DNA of 64,000 nucleotides from positions 1-64,000 of the forward strand of contig NZ_FUXM01000007.1 of assembly GCF_900167165.1 (NCBI RefSeq), read 5' to 3'. Under the pieces are notes generated by a model. The model worked only from the letters and a program-made list of their open reading frames with translations, ran no database searches and was not told where the DNA came from. This DNA is from Carboxydocella sporoproducens DSM 16521 (GTDB lineage Bacteria > Bacillota > GCA-003054495 > Carboxydocellales > Carboxydocellaceae). Below are positions 15,424 to 24,504 of this stretch, in pieces. A program made the translations under genes and the position numbers. The number at the start of each line of letters is the position of its first letter. The stretch's first letter is position 1.

Positions 15424-16392
15424 TTGGTCAGGACAGTAGAAGAAAAAGTGATATTCGGCGATAACGGTGAGGCAGCCCGGATTTTTGGCCAGCTGGATGG
15501 TCATCTGACCCTGATGGAGCGCGAATTTCCAGTCCAGCTGGCAGCCCGGGGCAATACTGTCACCATCCGCGGGGAAGAGGAGACAGTCAGCCAGGTACGG
15601 CAGGTTTTTGGCCAGTTAACCCAGCTGGCGCGACAACAGGAGGTTTTAACCAGCCAGGATGTGTTGCAGGTTATCGGCATGGTGAAAAAGGGCAGGGCGG
15701 AAGAGAGTGCCCTCTTGAGTCAAGAAGTAATCTTGCACAATGCCAGGGGCAAGGCGGTGCGGCCCAGAACCAATGGCCAGAAGGCCTATTTACAGGCGAT
15801 CCAGCAGCATGATGTGGTTTTCGGTATCGGGCCTGCCGGCACGGGCAAGACTTACCTGGCGGTGGTGATGGCAGTCCTGGCTTTACGGCGGCGGGAGGTC
15901 AGCCGGCTTATCCTCACTCGCCCGGCGGTGGAAGCGGGGGAAAAACTGGGCTTTTTGCCCGGGGATTTACAGGAAAAAGTGGACCCGTATCTGCGGCCTC
16001 TCTATGATGCCCTTTATGATCTACTGGGGCAAGAAATTACCCAGCGTTATCTGGAGAAGGGCATTATTGAAGTGGCACCTCTGGCTTATATGCGGGGAAG
16101 AACCCTGGAAGACAGTTTTATCATACTCGATGAGGCGCAAAATACTACACCGGAACAGATGAAAATGTTTCTGACCCGATTGGGCTTAGGCTCCCGGGCA
16201 GTGATCACCGGGGATATCACCCAGATCGATTTGCCCCGGGGCCAGTTTTCCGGCCTGGTGGAGGTTCAGCAGATTTTGCGCGGAATCGAAGGGATAAGTT
16301 TTTGTTATCTCTCAGAAGCAGATGTAGTACGGCATCCGCTGGTGCAGCGAATTGTGGAGGCATATCGGCGGCGTAACGAACGGAGTGAATAG
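15424..16392 (+). CDS. phoH: PhoH-like ATPase
   Basis: This 322-residue P-loop ATPase has Walker A GPAGTGKT (about 137-144), Walker B FIILDEAQN (about 234-242) and the PhoH-typical TRPAVEAGEKLGFLPGDLQEKVDPY. PhoH proteins are probable RNA-linked helicase-type ATPases and often neighbour ybeY, as here. The start is TTG 15424, eight bases after GAGGAGG and directly after the yqfD stop. Confidence 0.92.
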   Translation: MVRTVEEKVIFGDNGEAARIFGQLDGHLTLMEREFPVQLAARGNTVTIRGEEETVSQVRQVFGQLTQLARQQEVLTSQDVLQVIGMVKKGRAEESALLSQEVILHNARGKAVRPRTNGQKAYLQAIQQHDVVFGIGPAGTGKTYLAVVMAVLALRRREVSRLILTRPAVEAGEKLGFLPGDLQEKVDPYLRPLYDALYDLLGQEITQRYLEKGIIEVAPLAYMRGRTLEDSFIILDEAQNTTPEQMKMFLTRLGLGSRAVITGDITQIDLPRGQFSGLVEVQQILRGIEGISFCYLSEADVVRHPLVQRIVEAYRRRNERSE

Positions 16393-16394
16393 CA

Positions 16395-18599
16395 ATGAAC
16401 TGGCAAGAACAGTTACGCAACCTCTTGTTACGGGGATATGTCAGGAAGCTGTGGGAACAAAAAGAAGTGCGCCGGGCACTGCTGGCCGGATTTTTTTTCC
16501 TGGCCTATTTTGTCGTCCTCAGTGTTAATTTTCTGCCTGATAACATTAATTTGAAAGTAGGGCAGGTAGCACCAAAAAACATTTTTTCACCAAGCAGTGT
16601 GGTTTATGTGGATGAGAAAGCCACCGAAGCCAGGCGGCAGGCAGCGGCTGCCACTATCGTGCCGGTTTATGACCAGAATGTAACGGTAGCCAGTAAACTG
16701 GAGGAAGAAGTAACCGGGTTCTTTGACCAGATTCGCCAGGCCCGGCAACAGACCCAGCTGAATTTGACGGACAAGCGTCTGCTGGTGGAAAAAACCCTGA
16801 CCATCCAGGTTCAGGACCAGGAAATCGAAATGCTGTTAACGGCCGATGACCGGACTATTGACAGTCTGGAGCAACAGGCTCTGCAGCTATTGCGCCAGGC
16901 CATGACCCAGGGCGTGCCAGAAGACAAGCTGGAAACGGAAAAAGAGCGGCTTCGCCGCCAAATAGGCGACCTGGGACTGAAAAAACCATACCGGGACTTA
17001 CTGGTGCGGCTGACGGCCAATATCCTGCGGCCCAATCTGATTATCAACCAGGAGGAAACCAAACGGCGCATCAATGAGGCCCGACAGGCTGTGCCGCCGG
17101 TAACCAAGTCGGTATTGCAAAATGAGCTGATCATTTCCAAGGGGGAAAGAGTAACCCAGGAAACCCTGGAGAAACTACAGGCAGTGGGATTGATGCGGCC
17201 TAAGTCCACCTGGCCGGTTTTGCTGGGCATTGCCTTGATGCTGGCTCTCAATTTTGCCCTGACTCTGGCCTATTTGATTTATTTTCGCCCTGATCTGTAT
17301 CACAATGAGAAACAGCTTTCCCTGCTGGCACTGATAGGGTTGATCAGCCTCCTGATTATTCGGGGCTTTTTGGCCCTCAATTTCAGTGACCGACCTGAAA
17401 TCAATGTCCTGAGTGCCTATATGGTTCCAGTAGCTGCGGCTTCCATGCTGATAACAGTCCTTTTGGACAGCCAGCTGGCCCTGTTAATTACCCTTTTGCT
17501 GAACTGGTGGCTGGGAGTGCTGTCAGGATTTCAGCTGCGCTTTGCCCTGGTGGGATTGGTCAGTGGCATTTTTGCCATCTATGGCCTGCGGCGGGTGACC
17601 CAGCGTTCCGATCTGGTGAAAACAGGACTGATGCATGTGGCACTATCAGCGGTGGCGATGATTATCTCCGTCTGTCTGGTAACGGATGTCAGTCCTACCC
17701 TGACCGGAGTGGCCATTGCCTATGGAGTGGTGAACGGGGTGCTCAGTGCCGTACTGGCAGGAGGCTTTTTGCCTTTGCTGGAATCGGCTTTTGACCTGAC
17801 TTCACCCATGCGATTGCTGGAAATTACCAATCCCAATGCCCCTTTGTTGAAGGAGCTCTTGATGGAAGCACCGGGCACCTATCATCATGCCATTATCGTC
17901 GGTAATCTGGCTGAAGCAGCGGCCGATGCTATTGGGGCTGATTCTCTGGTCTGCCGGGCCGGTGCCTATTATCACGATGTGGGGAAAATTCAGCGACCGG
18001 GCTTTTTTATCGAAAACCAGATGAGTGGAACTAACCCCCATGAACGGATTGCACCGTCTCTATCCACCCTGATCATTACTTCCCACGTTAAGGATGGGGT
18101 GGAACTAGGCCGGAAATATCGCCTGCCCCAGGCAGTACTGGATATAATCGCCCAGCACCACGGCACCTGTTTGGTCAGCTATTTCTACCACCGGGCCAAG
18201 GAGGCTGACCGCCTGGAAACGGTACAGGAAGAAGACTACCGCTATCCAGGGCCCAAACCCCAGACACGGGAGGCTGCCATAGTCATGCTGGCGGATTCCG
18301 TTGAAGCAGCGGTCAGAGCCAAAATGCAGGCTGGCCAGCTGGCAGGCCTGGGCCCTCTGGAAGGGTTTGTGCGCAAGATTATCAAGGAAAAACTGACTGA
18401 TGGCCAGCTGGATGAGAGTGATTTAACCCTGCGGGATCTGGAAAAAATCGCTCAGGCCTTTATGAAGGTATTAAAAGGGATAGTCCATGCCCGCATTGAA
18501 TATCCTGAAGAATTGAAAGGATTGGAAAGGGGCAGTGCCAATGCCGATTCAGATCGAGAATCTCCAGAGCCAGCGGGAAATAACAGCGGAAATGCTTGA
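16395..18599 (+). CDS. pgpH: Cyclic-di-AMP phosphodiesterase PgpH (7TM-HD)
   Basis: This 734-residue membrane protein has an N-terminal membrane segment (about 30-50), a long extracytoplasmic domain (about 55-270), roughly seven membrane helices (about 275-480) and a cytoplasmic HD domain with HHAIIVGNLAE, YYHDVGK and IIAQHHGT. PgpH-type enzymes hydrolyse c-di-AMP to pApA. It starts 2 bases after phoH; ybeY overlaps its end. The order phoH-pgpH-ybeY is conserved in Firmicutes. Confidence 0.92.
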   Translation: MNWQEQLRNLLLRGYVRKLWEQKEVRRALLAGFFFLAYFVVLSVNFLPDNINLKVGQVAPKNIFSPSSVVYVDEKATEARRQAAAATIVPVYDQNVTVASKLEEEVTGFFDQIRQARQQTQLNLTDKRLLVEKTLTIQVQDQEIEMLLTADDRTIDSLEQQALQLLRQAMTQGVPEDKLETEKERLRRQIGDLGLKKPYRDLLVRLTANILRPNLIINQEETKRRINEARQAVPPVTKSVLQNELIISKGERVTQETLEKLQAVGLMRPKSTWPVLLGIALMLALNFALTLAYLIYFRPDLYHNEKQLSLLALIGLISLLIIRGFLALNFSDRPEINVLSAYMVPVAAASMLITVLLDSQLALLITLLLNWWLGVLSGFQLRFALVGLVSGIFAIYGLRRVTQRSDLVKTGLMHVALSAVAMIISVCLVTDVSPTLTGVAIAYGVVNGVLSAVLAGGFLPLLESAFDLTSPMRLLEITNPNAPLLKELLMEAPGTYHHAIIVGNLAEAAADAIGADSLVCRAGAYYHDVGKIQRPGFFIENQMSGTNPHERIAPSLSTLIITSHVKDGVELGRKYRLPQAVLDIIAQHHGTCLVSYFYHRAKEADRLETVQEEDYRYPGPKPQTREAAIVMLADSVEAAVRAKMQAGQLAGLGPLEGFVRKIIKEKLTDGQLDESDLTLRDLEKIAQAFMKVLKGIVHARIEYPEELKGLERGSANADSDRESPEPAGNNSGNA

Positions 18600-19011
18600 T
18601 ACAATCCGCCAGGTGGCGGAATACACCTTGCAAATCCATGAAGGTACAGAAGGAGCAGAGGTCAGCCTGGTGCTGGTGGACGATGAGGAAATCCGCCGCC
18701 TCAACCGGGACTACCGCGGCAAGGATATGCCTACGGATGTGCTGTCTTTTGCCCAGCGCGAACGGCTGGAAGAAGAGCCGGAGTTTACCTCCCCTCTGGA
18801 AACAGAAGTGCTGGGCGATGTGATTATCTCGGTGGAAAGGGCCGAAGAACAGGCCCGGGATTATGGTCACAGCCTGAAGCGGGAACTGGCTTTTTTGACT
18901 GTGCATGGAGTCTTGCATCTCCTGGGCTATGACCACCAGACTGAAGCCGAGGAAGCGGAGATGCTGGAAACACAGAGGGAAGTACTGAATGCCCTGGGTA
19001 TCCACCGTTAG
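18541..19011 (+). CDS. ybeY: Endoribonuclease YbeY
   Basis: This 156-residue metallo-RNase has the zinc motif HGVLHLLGYDHQ near residues 121-132. YbeY takes part in 16S rRNA 3' maturation and ribosome quality control. ATG 18541 follows GGAAAGGGG; GTG 18535 is too close to that site. The gene overlaps the end of pgpH by 59 bases in a different frame. Confidence 0.92.
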   Translation: MPIQIENLQSQREITAEMLDTIRQVAEYTLQIHEGTEGAEVSLVLVDDEEIRRLNRDYRGKDMPTDVLSFAQRERLEEEPEFTSPLETEVLGDVIISVERAEEQARDYGHSLKRELAFLTVHGVLHLLGYDHQTEAEEAEMLETQREVLNALGIHR

Positions 19012-19022
19012 GAGCATTGGGT

Positions 19023-19394
19023 ATGAGAAACCGCAATCTTTTACAGAGTTTTGCCTGTGCCTGGCAGGGGCTGTTATATGCCCTTAAAACCCAGCGCAAT
19101 ATGCGCATTCATCTGCTGGCTTTCATTCTGGTGATTGCCTTTAGCTTTATCCTGCACCTGAGCCGGGGAGAATTTTTATGGATCTGGCTGGCAGCTACCA
19201 TGGTAATTTGCCTGGAACTGGTCAATACCGCTTTAGAAGCGGTGGTAGACCTGGCAGCCGGGCAGGAATGGCACCGTCTGGCAGCTATTGCCAAAGACGT
19301 GGCCGCCGGGGCGGTGTTGCTGGCAGCTATTCACGCTATGTTTGTCGGCTTACTGGTATTTGGCCCCCGCCTACTGGCTTTATTCAGCAGATAG
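19023..19394 (+). CDS. dgkA: Diacylglycerol/undecaprenol kinase DgkA family
   Basis: This 123-residue integral membrane kinase has three membrane helices and the family motifs ELVNTALEAVVDL and AKDVAAGAVLL. Gram-positive members phosphorylate undecaprenol, recycling the lipid carrier of wall synthesis. ATG 19023 lies nine bases after AGGAG; TTG 19017 is too near. It sits between ybeY and cdd, the usual place. Confidence 0.92.
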   Translation: MRNRNLLQSFACAWQGLLYALKTQRNMRIHLLAFILVIAFSFILHLSRGEFLWIWLAATMVICLELVNTALEAVVDLAAGQEWHRLAAIAKDVAAGAVLLAAIHAMFVGLLVFGPRLLALFSR

Positions 19395-19406
19395 AGGAGG
19401 ATTGAC

Positions 19407-19829
19407 ATGAAACTAACGGAACAGCAAATCCAGCAGCTGATCAGTGAAGCCATTAACGCCCAGCAAAAGGCCTATGCACCCTATTCCCACTTTCGGGTAG
19501 GGGCAGCGCTGCTGGGTAAATCTGGCCGCATATATCAGGGCTGCAATGTGGAAAATGCCTCTTATGGTTTGACCAATTGTGCTGAGCGGACTGCTATTTT
19601 CAGGGCTGTTGCGGAAGGAGAAAGGGATTTTGTGGCGCTGGCTTTGGTGGGAGATATAGCTGAACCCTGCTCCCCCTGTGGCGCTTGCCGCCAGGTGATG
19701 GTGGAATTTAACCCTGACCTGCAGGTGATAATGGCAGCACCGGACGGAAGTTACCGCCTAACCACGGCTGCCCAGTTATTGCCGGGATTTTTCAGCCCCC
19801 GGGCATTGCCCGCAGGAAAGGAGGAGTAA
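19407..19829 (+). CDS. cdd: Cytidine deaminase
   Basis: This 140-residue zinc enzyme deaminates cytidine and deoxycytidine. The active site NVENASYGLTNCAERTAIF contains the catalytic CAE motif, and the second zinc motif is PCGACRQ. It links functionally with deoC and the nucleoside phosphorylases elsewhere in the window. It lies 12 bases after dgkA and 1 base before era. Confidence 0.95.
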   Translation: MKLTEQQIQQLISEAINAQQKAYAPYSHFRVGAALLGKSGRIYQGCNVENASYGLTNCAERTAIFRAVAEGERDFVALALVGDIAEPCSPCGACRQVMVEFNPDLQVIMAAPDGSYRLTTAAQLLPGFFSPRALPAGKEE

Positions 19830-19830
19830 G

Positions 19831-20727
19831 ATGGCTTTTCGTTCCGGTTTTGTAGCCATTGTCGGACGACCCAATGTAGGTAAATCCACTTTGATGAACA
19901 GTGTGGTTGGGGAAAAAGTGGCCATCATGTCCGATAAGCCTCAGACTACCCGCAATAAAATTCGCTGTATTTATACTACAGATAGCGCTCAGGTCATTTT
20001 TGTTGACACTCCCGGAATCCACAAGCCCAAACACCGGCTGGGGGAAGTATTGAACCAAGCTGCCCTCTCAACCTTAAAGGAAGTGGATGCCATTCTCTTT
20101 GTAGTGGAAGCTACTGCCCAGCCCGGACCAGGGGATAAATTCATTATCGAGCACCTGGTGAAAGTTAATACTCCGGTGTTGCTGGTAGTTAACAAAATCG
20201 ATCAGTTGCCTGATAAGCAGGCGGTTTTGCCGATAATCGAAGCCTACCGTGATTTGCTGCCTTTTGCTGAAATCGTCCCTGTATCAGCTCTTTACCGGGA
20301 TAATTTGGACCGGCTGGTAGAAGTCCTGTTCAACTATTTACCGGAAGGGCCGATGTATTATCCTCCGGATATGGTAACTGATCACCCGGAACGTTTTATT
20401 GTGGCAGAAATAATTCGGGAAAAAATCCTGCATCTGACCCGGGATGAAGTACCCCATTCCGTAGCTGTTGAAGTGGAGGAAATGAAGGAACGGTCCAGCA
20501 ATCTGGTGTATGTGCGGGCCAATATCTATGTGGAACGGGAATCCCAGAAAGGCATTATTGTCGGCCATCAGGGCCGGATGTTAAAACAGGTAGGACAGCT
20601 GGCCCGTCAGGATCTGGAAAATTTGCTGGGTTCCAAACTTTATCTGGATTTATGGGTTAAAGTGAAAAAGGACTGGCGCAACCGGGAACAAATTTTACGG
20701 CAATTTGGCTACCGGGAGGAGGATTAG
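19831..20727 (+). CDS. era: GTPase Era
   Basis: This 298-residue GTPase binds the 3' end of 16S rRNA during 30S assembly. G1 is GRPNVGKST (about 11-19), G3 is DTPG, G4 is NKID, and a C-terminal KH domain is present (GIIVGHQGRMLKQVGQLAR). It ends the long co-directional run from floA; a terminator hairpin overlaps its stop codon. Confidence 0.96.
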   Translation: MAFRSGFVAIVGRPNVGKSTLMNSVVGEKVAIMSDKPQTTRNKIRCIYTTDSAQVIFVDTPGIHKPKHRLGEVLNQAALSTLKEVDAILFVVEATAQPGPGDKFIIEHLVKVNTPVLLVVNKIDQLPDKQAVLPIIEAYRDLLPFAEIVPVSALYRDNLDRLVEVLFNYLPEGPMYYPPDMVTDHPERFIVAEIIREKILHLTRDEVPHSVAVEVEEMKERSSNLVYVRANIYVERESQKGIIVGHQGRMLKQVGQLARQDLENLLGSKLYLDLWVKVKKDWRNREQILRQFGYREED

Positions 20728-20750
20728 ACAAGTTTTTGTCTAATTCTTTT
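20724..20750 (+). terminator. Intrinsic terminator overlapping the era stop
   Basis: TTAGACAA (20724-20731) and TTGTCTAA (20736-20743) form an 8-bp stem with a 4-nt loop followed by TTCTTTT. The era stop TAG lies inside the 5' arm. Confidence 0.75.
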
Positions 20751-20762
20751 ATGGGTGTAAAA

Positions 20763-20769
20763 GTCAGAC
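20763..20769. promoter_or_regulatory. GTCAGAC site upstream of deoC, shared with deoB
   Basis: The palindromic heptamer GTCAGAC within AAAAGTCAGAC lies 31 bases before the deoC start. The same heptamer in AAAAGGTCAGAC lies upstream of deoB (60783-60789). A common deoxynucleoside-responsive regulator is possible but not shown. Confidence 0.35.
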
Positions 20770-20800
20770 ATCTGTCATCTTACAAAGGAGGAGTATCGAA

Positions 20801-21493
20801 ATGAACACCAGAGAAATCGCTGCTATGATTGACCACACTTTATTGAAACCGGAAACCACACCGGAACAGATTATTAAGCTCTGTCAGGAGGCCCGGGAGC
20901 ATGAGTTTGCCTCGGTTTGCGTCAACCCCGCCTATGTGGCTCTGGCAGCCAGAGAGCTGGCTGATAGTCCGGTCAAAGTCTGTACTGTGATTGGTTTTCC
21001 GTTAGGAGCCAACCGTCCTCAAATCAAGGCCCAGGAAACAGAACTGGCTATCCGGGAAGGGGCCAGGGAAGTGGATATGGTTATCAATATCGGGGCGGCT
21101 AAGGCCGGGGACTGGCAGCTGGTAGAGGAGGATATCCGGGCTGTGGTGGCTGCTGCCCGGAATCTGGAAAAGGAAGCGGGGCAGATTATCGTCAAGGTAA
21201 TCATTGAAACCTGCCTGCTCACTGATGAGGAAAAAGTAAAAGCCTGCCAGGCGGCGGTAAACGCCGGGGCAGACTTTGTCAAAACTTCCACTGGATTTGC
21301 CGGTGGCGGGGCTACTGTGGCTGATGTGGAATTAATGCGCAAGACGGTAGGACCGACCATCGGAGTTAAGGCATCCGGCGGGGTGCGCAACTTAGAACAG
21401 GCCCGGGCCATGATCGCTGCTGGAGCCAATCGCATCGGTACCAGTAACGGAGTAGCCATTATGGCCGGATTGACTGTAAACGGTGGCTACTAA
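20801..21493 (+). CDS. deoC: Deoxyribose-phosphate aldolase
   Basis: This 230-residue class I aldolase splits 2-deoxyribose 5-phosphate into acetaldehyde and glyceraldehyde 3-phosphate. [10 protein letters not shown] opens it, the Schiff-base lysine lies in [10 protein letters not shown] (about 160-169), and GVKASGGVR carries the second catalytic lysine. AAAGGAGG precedes ATG 20801. It completes the pathway fed by deoB and the phosphorylases at 60838-64000. Its stop overlaps the stop of the converging gene. Confidence 0.95.
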   Translation: MNTREIAAMIDHTLLKPETTPEQIIKLCQEAREHEFASVCVNPAYVALAARELADSPVKVCTVIGFPLGANRPQIKAQETELAIREGAREVDMVINIGAAKAGDWQLVEEDIRAVVAAARNLEKEAGQIIVKVIIETCLLTDEEKVKACQAAVNAGADFVKTSTGFAGGGATVADVELMRKTVGPTIGVKASGGVRNLEQARAMIAAGANRIGTSNGVAIMAGLTVNGGY

Positions 21494-21924
21494 TCACTGG
21501 GACGGGGCGGATAGCCGACACAGGTTCCGGCCAGTTCCCTGGCCACTGTTTCCAGGGCTTCTTCCTCGCTGCTGGCACCGCTGACCAGGTGAGTATTGAT
21601 GACCAGCGGCAGAAAAGCTGCCAGCAGATTTTTCATGTTAATACAGCCTTCACTACCACTGAACAGCTGGTTAAGGGTGCGGTTCAGGCCGCGAGCTACC
21701 CGCACTCCCACCAGCTGTTTTAGTTTGGTTTCAATCAGGGGGCAGTAGGGGCTGGGGGTACGGTGGAAGCTGGCCTCTACCCTGGTGATTTCATAGTCCG
21801 GTAAGCCAATGAATAACAGTAATCTGATGTCATGGTAGCGGTCACAGATGCTCAGTTCAGCCTGGATAACCTCAGAGCTGATTTTTTTGAAATCTGCCTG
21901 CATGGTACGGGAAAATTCCGCCAT
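21490..21924 (-). CDS. DUF2889 family protein
   Basis: This 144-residue cytoplasmic protein has features of DUF2889: [16 protein letters not shown] and [22 protein letters not shown]. The function is unknown. ATG 21924 follows GGAGGAG on the reverse strand. It converges with deoC so tightly that the four bases CTAA hold both stops (TAA rightward, TAG leftward), with no terminator between. Confidence 0.75.
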   Translation of the reverse strand: MAEFSRTMQADFKKISSEVIQAELSICDRYHDIRLLLFIGLPDYEITRVEASFHRTPSPYCPLIETKLKQLVGVRVARGLNRTLNQLFSGSEGCINMKNLLAAFLPLVINTHLVSGASSEEEALETVARELAGTCVGYPPRPSD

Positions 21925-22031
21925 TTCTCTCTCCTCCTCCCTTTTCTTTATCTTAAAGTTCAACACCGGGTTTTATAATCCTGCTCTCTTTGTTAAAATA
22001 TAAAATAAGATAAGAAACGGAGAGAAGGATA

Positions 22032-22895
22032 ATGGCACTGATTCAAACAGAAGGACTGGTACTGGCAGTCAAACCCCAGTCCGAGGCGGATTTACTGGTG
22101 ACCCTGTTTAGCCGCGAGCTGGGAAAAGTGCAGGTAGCAGCCAAAGGGGTAAGGAAGGCAGCCAGCCGCCGCCGGGCCCTGGCTCAGCCTCTGATCCATG
22201 CCCGCTATTTACTTTATGAAGGCTCAAATTATCTGCATTTGAACCAGGGCGAGCTGATTTCTGCCTTTCCGGAGCTCAGACAGGATCTGGAAAAGCTCCT
22301 TTCCGCCCAGTATTTGCTGGGGTTATGGGAACGGGTCCTGCCCCTGCGGCAACCGGCCCCGCGTCTGTATCGATTGCTGGGGGCAGCTCTGCATTTGCTG
22401 GCTCCTTTAGATACCAGCCTGGTTTTAACCTATGTAGAAGCCCAGTTTTTGCAGGTGCTGGGACTAAGGCCAGAGGTTAACCACTGTGTCCAATGCCGGC
22501 GGCCACTAGGGGCGGGTAAATCCTGGTGGGCCCTGGCTGCGGGAGGACTGCGCGGGGAATGCTGTGGCCCACCCTATCCAGGAGCAGTTTTGCTTTCACC
22601 CCGGTTGAAAAGGCTTTTGCGGTGTTTCTTTTATCTGCAGCCAGCGGAATTGGCTGCTCTGGAGGTATCTGCCGCGGAACTGGAGGCTATTCATCAGCTG
22701 CTGGCCGAACATGCCAGCCAGCATTTGGAAGGTATAAAACTGCAGCGACCCCTGATAGACCTTTCGGCTCCGGTTATACTAGGGGATGAAAGGGGGAATC
22801 AGGATGGCAATGGAACTGTACGAAAAAATGGATATTCTGCGGCAGAAAACAGGGGTGACTTATCGGGAGGCCCGGCGGGCCCTGGAGGCGACTAA
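22032..22895 (+). CDS. recO: DNA repair protein RecO
   Basis: This 287-residue protein has an N-terminal OB fold (about 1-80: TEGLVLAVKPQSEADLLVTLF), a helical domain and a C4 zinc site (CVQCRRPL then GECCGPP). RecO loads RecA with RecF and RecR. It is somewhat longer than usual; the last 30 or so residues (after IDLSAPVIL) are Gly-rich and encoded inside the next gene, probably a non-conserved extension. Confidence 0.9.
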   Translation: MALIQTEGLVLAVKPQSEADLLVTLFSRELGKVQVAAKGVRKAASRRRALAQPLIHARYLLYEGSNYLHLNQGELISAFPELRQDLEKLLSAQYLLGLWERVLPLRQPAPRLYRLLGAALHLLAPLDTSLVLTYVEAQFLQVLGLRPEVNHCVQCRRPLGAGKSWWALAAGGLRGECCGPPYPGAVLLSPRLKRLLRCFFYLQPAELAALEVSAAELEAIHQLLAEHASQHLEGIKLQRPLIDLSAPVILGDERGNQDGNGTVRKNGYSAAENRGDLSGGPAGPGGD

Positions 22896-23181
22896 AGGGG
22901 ACCTGGCAGAAGCCTTGATCTGGCTGGAAGAACGACGGCCCCAGCTGCGGAAAAAACCGGCTTTGAAGCGTTTGCGCAGTGTACTGCAGTGGTCTGCGGA
23001 AACCAAAATCCGGATTAGCAAAGAGGGCAAAGTGCTGGCTGAACTTCCGGCGGCAGCAGGAATAGCCGCTTTGGGTTTAACTTTAACCAGTGCCAGGGCG
23101 GCATTTATCGGGGCCCTGGGAATTTCTGCTTTACTGAATCGAGGTTATCGACTGGAAATGGAATTAAATAATGAAAGATAA
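22804..23181 (+). CDS. DUF4342 protein with N-terminal UBA-like domain
   Basis: This 125-residue protein begins with a UBA/TS-N-like helical domain (MDILRQKTGVTYREARRALEATKGDLAEALIWL, as in EF-Ts) followed by a DUF4342-like region with a hydrophobic Ala/Gly segment (about 82-107) that may touch the membrane. The function is unknown. GGGGG lies eight bases before ATG 22804. It overlaps recO by 92 bases in another frame. Confidence 0.7.
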   Translation: MAMELYEKMDILRQKTGVTYREARRALEATKGDLAEALIWLEERRPQLRKKPALKRLRSVLQWSAETKIRISKEGKVLAELPAAAGIAALGLTLTSARAAFIGALGISALLNRGYRLEMELNNER

Positions 23182-23197
23182 CAGCCTGGAATAACAG

Positions 23198-23235
23198 ACG
23201 GAGCCGGTCTCCTCAAAAGGAGCGGCTCCGTTTTT
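23198..23235 (+). terminator. Intrinsic terminator after the DUF4342 gene
   Basis: ACGGAGCCG (23198-23206) pairs with CGGCTCCGT (23223-23231), with an inner CTCCT/AGGAG stem, followed by TTTTT. It faces the converging DUF5667 gene. Confidence 0.9.
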
Positions 23236-23241
23236 GGCTGG

Positions 23242-24159
23242 TTAGCGATTGGACTCTTCTTCATTATATTCCTTTTGAGTCTCATCATTATTATTTTCAC
23301 CGTTTTTTTCCTCTTTGTCATCTTTTTGGTTCGCCGTTTCTGTTAATATTTCTGTTTTCGTTTCTATGGTTGTATCTGTTTCAAGTTTATTCTCATCTTC
23401 ATCATTATTAATACTATCATTTTCTTTTTTCTTTTCTTTTTCAGTTTCTTTTTTGGTTTTCTCTTTCATTTCTTCTTTTGCTTCTGCTTGTTTTTCAATA
23501 GCTTCATTCAGCTTGTCCTGAGTCTCTTGCAGGTTTTCTTGTGCTTTTTCTATAGCTTCAGGATTACTGGTGTTAATAGCTTCATTTAAAGCTTTTTCAG
23601 CTGCTTTAACTTCCTGTTTAGCTTGTTGTAATTCTTTGTGTGAACTGACAAATTCTTTAATTAATTCCAGACGGTCTTTAACATCTTCGAGATTATCCCT
23701 GGCTTCATCTGGGGCTTTTGCTAATACCTGGTTGAGAGTGTCTACACTCTGTTGTTTTACCTCTTGGATTTTGGGCGAAATTGTTGTTGCTACTTCTGCC
23801 GGCAGTTGAGTTTGCATATTTTCCAGGGTCTGTACAGTTGTTACAAGGTCAGCGGTTGCTTTTACTGCTAAATCATATTTCCCTGCTGCCTGCATCGTTT
23901 TAGCTTCAGCCATACGCTCCTGGGCCAGAGTGGCTAATAATTCTGCTTTAGCCTGTTCAGAAAAGGTAATTGCTAATTGCAGTTGTTCCAGGAATCTCTC
24001 GAGAGGGTAGAGCCAGCTGTCAGGAGTAACACCGGCCTCAGCAGATTGTTGAATTACCGGGGGACTGGACACAGTCTCGGCGGCCCAGGTCAATCCAGGG
24101 GTGGTAACTGCCAGGGCTGTCGATAAAGCGATACTGAGCAATTTTCCAGAGTTTTTCAT
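23242..24159 (-). CDS. Secreted DUF5667-like protein with acidic low-complexity tail
   Basis: This 305-residue protein has a signal peptide (1-26, ending TWAAE) and a helical DUF5667-like domain (GVTPDSWLYPLERFLEQLQLA then AQERMAEAKTM). Coiled coils (about 160-235) lead into a Lys/Glu-rich, then Glu/Asn/Asp-rich tail. DUF5667 is common in extracytoplasmic Firmicute proteins of unknown role. GGAGGGATG lies just before the start. The tail codons are much more AT-rich than the rest. Confidence 0.75.
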   Translation of the reverse strand: MKNSGKLLSIALSTALAVTTPGLTWAAETVSSPPVIQQSAEAGVTPDSWLYPLERFLEQLQLAITFSEQAKAELLATLAQERMAEAKTMQAAGKYDLAVKATADLVTTVQTLENMQTQLPAEVATTISPKIQEVKQQSVDTLNQVLAKAPDEARDNLEDVKDRLELIKEFVSSHKELQQAKQEVKAAEKALNEAINTSNPEAIEKAQENLQETQDKLNEAIEKQAEAKEEMKEKTKKETEKEKKKENDSINNDEDENKLETDTTIETKTEILTETANQKDDKEEKNGENNNDETQKEYNEEESNR

Positions 24160-24228
24160 ATTTCATCCCTCCGCTTCTCTATTTGTCATCAAATAATACG
24201 GATAAAAAGAGGTATTTTAGGGGGCTAC

Positions 24229-24257
24229 TTGACAAAAAAACAATTTTTTTGTTTAAT
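24229..24257 (+). promoter_or_regulatory. Promoter of the glyQS T-box leader
   Basis: TTGACA (24229-24234) and TTTAAT (24252-24257) are 17 bases apart. Transcription would begin shortly before the T-box stem I. Confidence 0.7.
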
Positions 24258-24269
24258 AATCTTCAAGTA

Positions 24270-24481
24270 CAACCATTCCATATTTGCGCAGCGAGGAACA
24301 GGAGGAGTAACCATTTTAAGCCTGCCAAGCGAACCGGGGAGGGTGGAAGCCCGGTCAGGGGGGATGGTGAAGGGCGCCTGGGAGCTGCAGTTAAAGAGGT
24401 GGACCGCATTAGCGGTCAACCAGGGTGGAACCGCGGGTAGCAAGCCCGTCCCTGGCCTGATGGGCCGGGGACGGGCTTTTT
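24270..24481 (+). promoter_or_regulatory. Glycine T-box riboswitch with terminator
   Basis: Stem I is closed by GCAGC (24288-24292) and GCTGC (24384-24388). The loop-E signal AGTA (24306-24309) faces GAA (24369-24371), and the specifier codon GGC (24373-24375) follows one base later, giving glycine. Stem III is GACCGC/GCGGTC (24402-24417). The T-box GGGTGGAACCGCGGG is at 24423-24437. The terminator AAGCCCGTCCCTGGCC with its complement and T-run ends at 24481. Uncharged tRNA-Gly would favour read-through into glyQ. Confidence 0.95.
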
Positions 24482-24504
24482 AGATTGACAAGGAGGTTGA
24501 TGCT

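Noticed and set aside
24183-24483. Short ORFs in the glyQ leader
   Set aside because: They translate the T-box RNA; the conserved RNA elements explain the sequence.
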